17,753 nt of DNA from Cellvibrionales bacterium. GTDB taxonomy: Bacteria > Pseudomonadota > Gammaproteobacteria > Pseudomonadales > JAHEGP01. This document shows, piece by piece, positions 7,300 to 12,496 of this stretch. The stretch lies in the NCBI GenBank assembly GCA_024645065.1, contig JAHEGP010000037.1, positions 1 through 17,753 of the forward strand, given 5' to 3'. The translations under genes were made by a program, and so were the position numbers. The notes beneath the pieces are model-generated. The model was not told the DNA's origin. It was given only the letters and a program-made list of their open reading frames with translations, and did no database searches. Positions within the stretch are counted from its first letter, which is position 1. The number at the start of each line of letters is the position of its first letter.

Positions 7300-7719
7300 A
7301 TGGATATCATGAAAATCGCAGCAGAGATGTTTGCCAATGGCGCTGGCAACCGCAACCTCGATATGGAACAAGTGCAGTCAGCGCTTGCCGGTTTGTTGGG
7401 GAGCCAGGGCGGCGGTCTCGACCTGGGGAAGATAGTCTCCAGCATGAGCCAGCAGGGGGGACTGCAATCCGTGGTCAACTCCTGGCTTGGCGATGGCGCC
7501 AATGCGCCGATATCGGCGGATCAGGTAAAAAATGTGCTGGGCTCGGACCAGGTTTCCCGCTTTGCTTCCACACTGAACATTGACCCGCAGACCGCGCTCA
7601 ACGGCTTGTCGCAGTCGCTGCCAAGCGTAGTCGACAAGGCCAGCAGCGGCGGCTCCCTGCTCGATTCATTCGGCGGCGTCAGCGGCTTGATGAATACGGT
7701 GGGCAAACTGTTAAAATAA
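7300..7719 (+). CDS. yidB: YidB-like protein (DUF937 family)
   Basis: The 139-residue product shows the family layout: a hydrophobic-helical N terminus, a Gly/Gln-rich middle (GSQGGGLDLGKIVSSMSQQGGLQSVVNSWLG), and then ISADQVKNVLGSDQVSRFASTLNIDPQTALNGLSQSLPSVVDKAS. The last part closely follows E. coli YidB, where the equivalent region reads around GEQLESALGTNAVSDLGQKLGVD. No signal peptide or catalytic motif is visible, and the role of the family is unknown. The ATG is supported by AAGGA 7 bases upstream. The gene stands alone, convergent with the FnIII gene 27 bases downstream. The family call is firm and the symbol follows E. coli. Confidence 0.85.
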   Translation: MDIMKIAAEMFANGAGNRNLDMEQVQSALAGLLGSQGGGLDLGKIVSSMSQQGGLQSVVNSWLGDGANAPISADQVKNVLGSDQVSRFASTLNIDPQTALNGLSQSLPSVVDKASSGGSLLDSFGGVSGLMNTVGKLLK

Positions 7720-7746
7720 CCCAGCCGCGAAACGACATGGAAACGG

Positions 7747-8115
7747 CTAGTCCACGTGCACCGTAACCATGTCGGACAGTTCGCTGATTTCGCCCTTCGA
7801 ATCTACCGCGGTGATCGCGAAAAAGTAGGTTCCGGGGGCGAGGTCGCGAAATTCGTATTCGGTTGTGCGGGTGTCATCGATCTCAATCATGATACTTTCA
7901 CCGGTTTCCTCGACGGTGTAGTAGATCTGGTAGCCCGTCAACTCGCTCGGGCTGAGCAAATTACCGTTCTCCCGTTCCACGGGCGCAGACCAGGTCAGGG
8001 TGATGCTGTCCTGGTCTTGAAAGCTTGGTGGCGTTTGCTCCAATGACTGCCCCGACGCGAGGCTGGTGATACCCAAACCAATAAACCACAGTAGAAACTG
8101 TGCAGTAGATCGCAT
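7747..8115 (-). CDS. Small secreted single-domain fibronectin type III protein
   Basis: The product is 122 residues. An N-terminal signal sequence (MRSTAQFLLWFIGLGITSLASGQ) is followed by one FnIII-like domain covering nearly the whole mature chain: ITLTWSAPVERENG with the conserved core Trp, ELTGYQIYYTVEETGE, and YEFRDLAPGTYFFAITAVDSKGEISELSD. These are the usual B, C and F-G strand signatures. FnIII domains bind proteins or glycans outside the cytoplasm, and no catalytic domain is attached. The frame is open upstream to 8376, but the extension (Arg/Pro/Cys-rich) looks non-coding and the signal sequence fixes the start at 8115. The Shine-Dalgarno is weak. Function is unknown. Confidence 0.75.
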   Translation of the reverse strand: MRSTAQFLLWFIGLGITSLASGQSLEQTPPSFQDQDSITLTWSAPVERENGNLLSPSELTGYQIYYTVEETGESIMIEIDDTRTTEYEFRDLAPGTYFFAITAVDSKGEISELSDMVTVHVD

Positions 8116-8605
8116 TCTTGATGTCTCTAAGTCACTCCCATCGCAATAGTATAGGCAGGATTCGCAGCTTTGCCTGGCGGGGAGTGGGCGGGGCGGAAAT
8201 TTTTTCACCCGGTTTATTCGACCGTCAACAAGCCGGGTCGCGGGCCTTGCGCGGGCTTGGCGGTCGCTGGGGGCAGAGCGTTGGTGCCCGGCAACAGGCT
8301 TATCAATAGCCGACCTTATTTCGCGCTGTTGCGCAGTAGCTTGAAAAACATGACCCGGGTAGTCGTCGGCGCGCAATAGCGCCCTGCTGTTGTTCGAGTT
8401 TTAACTCAACGGACAGGACTGCCCGAGCCGCCGGCGCCTGAGAGGCCCAGCTGACCTCGCTCTCAAGGGATCTGCCGCGCCGGGTGGAAAGCCAGGCACG
8501 TATCGAGAAATATATACAGCGGGAATGTCGCCCTGGACTGACACGGCCGCGCTCTGATGGCACAATACTGGCCTGGCTCAATGACTCCAAGGGAGAGTGT
8601 GGAAA
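8116..8605. other. 490-base non-coding stretch between divergent FnIII and DUF2892 genes
   Basis: No supported gene. A small palindrome GAGTTTTAACTC lies at 8396-8407. The right end carries the DUF2892 promoter candidates. A TATACT-like hexamer on the minus strand near 8150 could be the -10 of the FnIII gene, but no good -35 accompanies it. Open frames here have skewed composition and no domains. Confidence 0.45.
8538..8572 (+). promoter_or_regulatory. Promoter candidates for the DUF2892 gene (sigma70 and overlapping sigma54-like match)
   Basis: CTGACA (8538-8543, five of six) is 17 bases upstream of CACAAT (8561-8566, four of six), a plausible sigma70 promoter with a start near 8573. Overlapping it, TGGCAC (8558-8563) with TGGC at 8569-8572 has the GG/GC spacing of a sigma54 -24/-12 element, with one mismatch in the -12 box. 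Both would give a short leader to the GGGAGA ribosome-binding site (8591-8596). The sigma70 reading is the simpler one. Confidence 0.4.
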
Positions 8606-8797
8606 ATGAAAAACGAAGGCAATGTCGATCGTATCATTCGGGTGATCGTGGGGCTGGGGTTGCTCAGCCTGGTCGTAATTGGTCCGCAGACACTGTGGGG
8701 CCTTGTCGGGCTGGTACCACTGCTGACCGGGATTTTCGGGTTTTGCCCGGCCTACAAACTACTCGGTATGAACACTTGTCCTGTCAGTAACAAATAG
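8606..8797 (+). CDS. DUF2892 small inner membrane protein
   Basis: A 63-residue protein with two membrane segments (about residues 11-27 and 30-47). The pattern begins NEGNVDRIIRVIVG and ends GFCPAYKLLGMNTCPV, with C47 and C58 in the places typical of DUF2892. The family also occurs as the C-terminal membrane part of YgaP rhodaneses; its own role is unknown, and the two conserved Cys suggest thiol or sulfur chemistry at the membrane. ATG 8606 has GGGAGA 9 bases upstream; a GTG three codons earlier overlaps that spacer and is less likely. A strong terminator follows at 8863-8914. Confidence 0.85.
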   Translation: MKNEGNVDRIIRVIVGLGLLSLVVIGPQTLWGLVGLVPLLTGIFGFCPAYKLLGMNTCPVSNK

Positions 8798-8862
8798 CTG
8801 TTCTGGCAGCTGGCAAAAAGGCTTTGCCGGGTTGCGATAGCTTGGCTCGGCAACCACCACGT

Positions 8863-8914
8863 CCAGGCCTCCTGCGGCAGGGCTTCGCCCTGTTGCCAGC
8901 GAGGCCTGGCTTTT
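8863..8914 (+). terminator. Strong rho-independent terminator after the DUF2892 gene
   Basis: CCAGGCCTC (8863-8871) pairs perfectly with GAGGCCTGG (8901-8909). Inside it, GCGGCAGGGC (8874-8883) pairs with GCCCTGTTGC (8887-8896, two G-U pairs) around a TTC loop. CTTTTCC follows at 8910-8916. The stem is about 19 bp overall, and the T tract is on the plus strand only. Confidence 0.8.
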
Positions 8915-8972
8915 CCTGTCGATAAATTCCTGCAGCCGGGCAAGCAACAAGGTCCCGGTAGAGCCGCAGCGG

Positions 8973-8996
8973 CACCCACACGGGGCTGTGTGGGTG
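8973..8996. repeat. 9-bp perfect inverted repeat
   Basis: CACCCACAC (8973-8981) and GTGTGGGTG (8988-8996) flank a 6-base loop. No T tract follows on either strand, so it is not a standard terminator. It lies 31 bases upstream of the CTTAA direct repeat and could be an operator or a second, weak termination element. Confidence 0.6.
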
Positions 8997-9027
8997 GTCC
9001 TCAGGTAGCGGTCAAGGCCGGACCATC

Positions 9028-9066
9028 CTTAACCAATTCTTAAGCTCACTGTCACGCTTTTACAAT
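9028..9066 (+). promoter_or_regulatory. PmrA-box-like direct repeat plus -10 upstream of the two-component system
   Basis: CTTAAC (9028-9033) and CTTAAG (9039-9044) are separated by exactly 5 bases, an 11-base period. The recalled PmrA/BasR consensus is YTTAAK-N5-YTTAAK; only the last base of the first half deviates. TACAAT (9061-9066, five of six) follows 16 bases after the second half-site. A normal -35 is absent and the second half-site occupies its place, as expected for an activator-dependent promoter of an OmpR-family regulator. This predicts autoregulation by the regulator encoded at 9288. The transcript would carry a leader of about 215 nt. Confidence 0.6.
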
Positions 9067-9112
9067 GCCCCTGGCCCTATGGTCGGCTTTTGAGGTGCCA
9101 CGTCGGCGGCTT

Positions 9113-9162
9113 GCTGGCAGGCGCTGGCCCAGGTTCCGGGCACAGGGCCAGGGCTCGCCAGC
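9113..9162 (+). other. Long imperfect hairpin in the response regulator leader
   Basis: GCTGGC (9113-9118) pairs with GCCAGC (9157-9162) and CTGGCCC (9124-9130) with GGGCCAG (9145-9151). A short internal helix lies between, and the loop is 14 bases. No T tract follows. If transcription starts at the 9061 -10 element this structure is in the leader RNA; transcription from the 9202 element would omit it. Confidence 0.5.
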
Positions 9163-9176
9163 ATTCCTCATCCTGG

Positions 9177-9207
9177 TTGGAAAAGCGCAATGGAAGTCCA
9201 ATATAAT
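9177..9207 (+). promoter_or_regulatory. Second candidate sigma70 promoter for the two-component system
   Basis: TATAAT (9202-9207) is a perfect -10. TTGGAA (9177-9182) precedes it with a long 19-base spacer. A start near 9214 would give a leader of about 75 nt, ending in the GGAGG (9276-9280) that serves the TTG start. Confidence 0.4.
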
Positions 9208-9287
9208 CGTGCCATGGGGCAAGTGTTCCGATGGCGGGATATGGCGACGAGCAGGGCTCCAGGCCTGCGAACCCCGGAGGTTAACAA

Positions 9288-9986
9288 TTGGTAACAGCGG
9301 GAAAATACTCGGTTCTGGTTATTGAAGATAATCCCGATATCGTCGCCAATATCTACGGCTTTCTGGAGCCGCTGGGGTACGAGCTGGATACGGCGCGCAA
9401 CGGTTTTGCCGGCTTGTCACTGGCGGCAGACAACGCCTACGATGTCATTATTCTTGACGTAATGTTACCGGGCATTGACGGGTTTCAGCTTTGTCGGAAG
9501 CTGAGGGCAGAGCTCAGAAAGCCAACTCCGGTTATCATCCTGACAGCGAAGGATAGTATCGATGACCGGGTTGAAGGCTTCGATAGTGGCGCTGACGATT
9601 ACCTGGTGAAACCCTTTTCCCTGGTTGAAATGGAGGCTCGAATCAAGGCGCTTATTCGGCGGTCGAGGGGCCTGCAGTGCCAGCAGAGCCTGGGCCTGGG
9701 CCCGCTGCAGGTGAATCTGGAAACCTGTGAGGTGACGCGCAACGGCGTGAAGCTCAAGATAACGCCAATTGCTTACAAATTATTGATAAAGCTGTTGCAG
9801 GAATCGCCTCGGGTATTAAACAGGGCGATGCTGGAGCGTGAGGTTTGGGGCGATGATGTGCCTAACAGCGATGCGCTCCGGACCCATATCCACACGCTTC
9901 GCCAGGCTCTGGACAATCCGTTCGATGCGCCCATGTTGAAAACCGTCCAGGGATTTGGGTATCAATTGACCGATCCCAATGCATAA
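9288..9986 (+). CDS. OmpR-family response regulator, ColR/PmrA-like
   Basis: The 232-residue protein has a receiver domain (about 8-120) with the acidic pair E13/D14, phospho-acceptor D57 in IILDVMLPGIDGF, T86 in ILTAKD and K108 in DYLVKPF. A C-terminal winged-helix domain (about 133-230) shows the TPIAYKLLIKLL and DALRTHIHTLRQALD signatures. It should bind direct-repeat DNA when phosphorylated by the overlapping kinase. The receiver (IEDNPDIVANIYGFLE) most resembles ColR, which controls envelope and lipid A genes in pseudomonads; that is recall, not alignment. The start codon is TTG with an ideal GGAGG 7 bases upstream. The stop overlaps the kinase start by 8 bases. Confidence 0.93.
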   Translation: MVTAGKYSVLVIEDNPDIVANIYGFLEPLGYELDTARNGFAGLSLAADNAYDVIILDVMLPGIDGFQLCRKLRAELRKPTPVIILTAKDSIDDRVEGFDSGADDYLVKPFSLVEMEARIKALIRRSRGLQCQQSLGLGPLQVNLETCEVTRNGVKLKITPIAYKLLIKLLQESPRVLNRAMLEREVWGDDVPNSDALRTHIHTLRQALDNPFDAPMLKTVQGFGYQLTDPNA

Positions 9987-11265
9987 TCGGAATTCGCTGC
10001 GCCGGAGGATAATCGTTTCCTATATCTCATTCTGTGCTTTGATCTGTGCGGTTTTCGTCACTATTTTCAAGTTTGCCGAGGAATACGTCGAAGACGAATT
10101 GATATACACCAGGCTTGCGGCTGAACTCGAACGACAGATCCGGAATCACAGGCAGGGAATCCGTCTTGAACCCTTAGCCGGGGTGACGTTTTTTATTGCT
10201 GATGAGATCCCCGGCTACCTTCGTCATTTGCCGACCGATGGCCTGGCCCATGAAGTGGATGTCAACGGACATGAATTGACCGCACTGCTGCGCCAGGAGG
10301 AGGCTGTCACCTATGCCATCGCGGCGGGGCTGGAGCGATTCGAGTTGATCGAGTTTGCGATTACGCTAGCTCTGGCGGTGGCAACACTGGCAAGTCTTTT
10401 GCTGTCCTACGGGTTCGCTTACGGGATTTTGAATCGTGTCATAGCCCCGCTAAGAAACCTGACCCGAAAAGTAGAGACGGGGACCCTGCAAAAAGCGGAT
10501 GCGGTTGCTTCTGAAGATGAAATTGGCATCCTGGCAAAAGCTATCCTGGATCGGGACGCCGAACTGAGCCGTTTCATTTCCAGGGAGAGATTGTTTACCG
10601 GTGACGTCAGTCACGAACTGCGAACGCCGCTTACCATAATATTGGGCGGCTCCGAAGTGCTGGCATCAAGGTTGTCTGCCGATGCGAAGGCAATGGAGTA
10701 TATCGAACGAATTCGCTATACCGCCCGGGACACCTCAGAGCGCGTCACCGCCCTGCTGTTACTATCGCGATCTCCCGATGCCATCAGTGCCAGGCAGTCT
10801 GATTTGACCCTCTTGGTAGAGAAGGAAATTGACCGCCATCGATATTTGCTAGAGGGAAAAGCTGTTAGCTGCAAGCTGTCCCTCGAGTGCGACAGTACTT
10901 TTTTTGTCCGCCCGGAGTTGGCCGCTATCGCCTTTGGCAATCTCATCAGGAACGCGTTTCAGTATACCGAAGAGGGGGCGGTTGCCATCGGCTTGACTGC
11001 TGCCGGGTTTGTTATCAGCGATACCGGTTGTGGTGTACCGGAAGCGATTCAGGAGCATTTATTCGAGCGCTTCGTTAGAGGAGACAGCAATGTGCTCTCG
11101 GGTTCCGGGCTGGGCCTGAGCATTGTCATGCGGGTGTGTGAGCATGTTGGTTGGAAACTTCGATACCAGCCCCGGGCATCCGGGGGTTCTGAATTTTCTA
11201 TCCATTTCTATCCGGAGGGAAGTGCCGAGATCTCCGGTGACTTCATCAATGCCGAACCGCAATAA
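9979..11265 (+). CDS. Sensor histidine kinase, partner of the ColR/PmrA-like regulator
   Basis: The 428-residue protein has membrane segments at about 11-32 and 124-150, which enclose a roughly 90-residue periplasmic sensor. These are followed by a HAMP-like linker (about 150-195), a HisKA domain with H212 in GDVSHELRTPLT, and a HATPase domain with N325 (NLIRNAFQYT), DTGCG (348-352) and GSGLGLS (375-381). All catalytic boxes are intact. The sensor begins FAEEYVEDE, giving ExxE (E35-E38) next to the membrane; ExxE pairs bind Fe3+ or Zn2+ in the periplasmic domains of PmrB and ColS. The real ligand is unknown. It overlaps the regulator by ATGCATAA, so the two are co-translated. Confidence 0.92.
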   Translation: MHNRNSLRRRIIVSYISFCALICAVFVTIFKFAEEYVEDELIYTRLAAELERQIRNHRQGIRLEPLAGVTFFIADEIPGYLRHLPTDGLAHEVDVNGHELTALLRQEEAVTYAIAAGLERFELIEFAITLALAVATLASLLLSYGFAYGILNRVIAPLRNLTRKVETGTLQKADAVASEDEIGILAKAILDRDAELSRFISRERLFTGDVSHELRTPLTIILGGSEVLASRLSADAKAMEYIERIRYTARDTSERVTALLLLSRSPDAISARQSDLTLLVEKEIDRHRYLLEGKAVSCKLSLECDSTFFVRPELAAIAFGNLIRNAFQYTEEGAVAIGLTAAGFVISDTGCGVPEAIQEHLFERFVRGDSNVLSGSGLGLSIVMRVCEHVGWKLRYQPRASGGSEFSIHFYPEGSAEISGDFINAEPQ

Positions 11266-11274
11266 AACGACTAC

Positions 11275-11313
11275 CTTGACGAAATCTTGATCCGGGATTA
11301 ACCCCGGGGTAAC
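11275..11313 (+). promoter_or_regulatory. Array of hexamers at 11-base period upstream of the glycosyltransferase operon
   Basis: Four hexamers are spaced by exactly 5 bases: CTTGAC (11275-11280), CTTGAT (11286-11291), ATTAAC (11297-11302) and GGTAAC (11308-11313). The first three fit a YTTRAY-like pattern with one mismatch in the third. The fourth keeps only TAAC. They resemble the CTTAAC/CTTAAG pair in front of the regulator gene and have the helical period expected for tandem OmpR-family binding. A weak GGCAAT (11331-11336) lies 17 bases after the last, a similar spacing to that in the regulator promoter. The third and fourth hexamers also lie in an ACCCCGGGGT palindrome, which could be a different operator; TTGAC/TTGAT could alternatively be -35 elements. 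Confidence 0.45.
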
Positions 11314-11458
11314 AATCCACGGTCCACAGTGGCAATTCCTGTGATGGCTTAATCAAGGGGCGTAATGGTATTCCCCATCAGCCTCCCGGGCGCAACAATT
11401 CAGGGCAAGCTTGGAAAGTGCCCCTTCGCCGTGCAATTTTGGATCGGGAATAGTATTG

Positions 11459-12496
11459 ATGAAAAAAAGTGCCCATCTCGAGCCGATGGATGCCTCTCTG
11501 CAGGTTCGCCAACCAGGCTCGACCTCAATCTCAATCATTGTTCCTGTCTACAACGAGGAGGAGGTTTTGCTGGCTTTCCACAATCGATTGCTGGCTAGTA
11601 TGTATAGCGTGGGGCGATCCTGGGAAGTGATCTATATAGACGACGGCAGCAGGGATACAAGCAACAAGCTTTTGCGGCAGCTTCATGCCGTCACGCCACA
11701 GATGGGTGTGCTGCGATTTAGCCGCAACTTTGGCAAAGAGAATGCAATGAGCGCCGGTTTGCGGATGTGCAATGGTGAAGCGGTGATTATCATCGACGCA
11801 GATTTGCAGGACCCTCCGGAATTGATTTCCCCCATGATCAGCGCCTGGGAGGCGGGTGCTGATGTCGTCAATATGCGGCGTCGCAAGCGGGCCGGCGAAT
11901 CGATGGTAAAGCGCGCAACCTCTTACGCCTTTTACCGGATCATGAATAGGGTCAGCGATGTGGCCTTGCAGCAGGATGTGGGAGATTTTCGGCTGTTGAG
12001 TCGTCGCGTAGTCGATACACTCAATCAATTGCCGGAAAGTAATCGCTTTATGAAAGGACTGTTTTCCTGGGTAGGATTCCAACAAGTGGCGCTGGATTAT
12101 GATCGCAACCCAAGGGCGGCGGGAGAGACAAAATGGAATTACTGGAAACTGTGGAATTTTGCGCTGGAGGGAATTACCGGATTTTCAACGGCGCCGCTGA
12201 AAATCGCGACCTATGCGGGTTTTATCAGTGCCCTCTGGGCATTTATCTATGGCGCTTATTTTTTGCTCAAGACGCTGTTCGTCGGCGATGCAGTGACCGG
12301 GTTTCCAACGCTGATTATCACGATTCTGTTTCTCGGAGGCTTGCAGTTGATGGCCACGGGAATTATCGGCGAGTATCTGGGCCGAATGTTTGTGGAAAGC
12401 AAGCGGCGCCCCCTGTATCTGGTTGACCAGTACCACCCTCCCAGGCAGGAAATGGCGAGCTTTCCCGCTGCCGAGCACCGAGCGGTCGGCAGATGA
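11459..12496 (+). CDS. GtrB/ArnC-type polyprenyl-phosphate glycosyltransferase (GT2)
   Basis: The 345-residue protein has an N-terminal GT2 domain: ISIIVPVYNEEE (24-35), YIDDGSRD (59-66), NFGKENAMSAG (90-100) and the metal-binding DADLQDPPE (113-121). GDFRLLSRRVVD (175-186), FMKGLFSWVG and GETKWNYWKLWNFALEGITGFST are the GtrB signatures. Two C-terminal membrane segments lie at about 247-271 and 284-306. Family members transfer a sugar from a nucleotide sugar to undecaprenyl phosphate on the cytoplasmic face. The closest remembered match is GtrB rather than ArnC, so the sugar may be a hexose or hexosamine. ATG 11459 (GGGAA 8 bases upstream) is preferred to a TTG at 11411; the first 20 residues are poorly conserved. 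ATGA overlap with the next gene. Confidence 0.88.
   Translation: MKKSAHLEPMDASLQVRQPGSTSISIIVPVYNEEEVLLAFHNRLLASMYSVGRSWEVIYIDDGSRDTSNKLLRQLHAVTPQMGVLRFSRNFGKENAMSAGLRMCNGEAVIIIDADLQDPPELISPMISAWEAGADVVNMRRRKRAGESMVKRATSYAFYRIMNRVSDVALQQDVGDFRLLSRRVVDTLNQLPESNRFMKGLFSWVGFQQVALDYDRNPRAAGETKWNYWKLWNFALEGITGFSTAPLKIATYAGFISALWAFIYGAYFLLKTLFVGDAVTGFPTLIITILFLGGLQLMATGIIGEYLGRMFVESKRRPLYLVDQYHPPRQEMASFPAAEHRAVGR

Larger units (their letters stand above)
8798..9287. other. 490-base structured non-coding stretch between the DUF2892 gene and the response regulator
   Basis: No supported gene on either strand. The stretch is rich in secondary structure: a small GGCAAA/TTTGCC hairpin (8812-8828), a large terminator (8863-8914), a 9-bp perfect hairpin (8973-8996), a CTTAA direct repeat with a -10 element (9028-9066), a long imperfect hairpin (9113-9162) and a second promoter-like element (9177-9207). 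Minus-strand frames of 60-75 codons lie over these hairpins and look spurious. Confidence 0.6.

Noticed and set aside
8116..8376. N-terminal extension of the FnIII gene to 8376
   Set aside because: The signal sequence at 8115 would become internal and the extra residues are Arg/Pro/Cys-rich with no domain.
8752..8981. Three minus-strand frames of 63-75 codons over the terminator region
   Set aside because: They run through a strong hairpin terminator and show no domains or ribosome-binding sites.
11343..11366. Extra CTTAAT half-site (11348-11353) with CGTAAT at 11361-11366
   Set aside because: The spacing is 7 bases rather than 5, so it does not fit the direct-repeat register seen in the other boxes.
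11411..11458. TTG start 16 codons upstream for the GtrB-like gene
   Set aside because: The ATG at 11459 is more likely by codon and spacing. The TTG overlaps a small hairpin (11403-11423), and the extra residues are not family-like.
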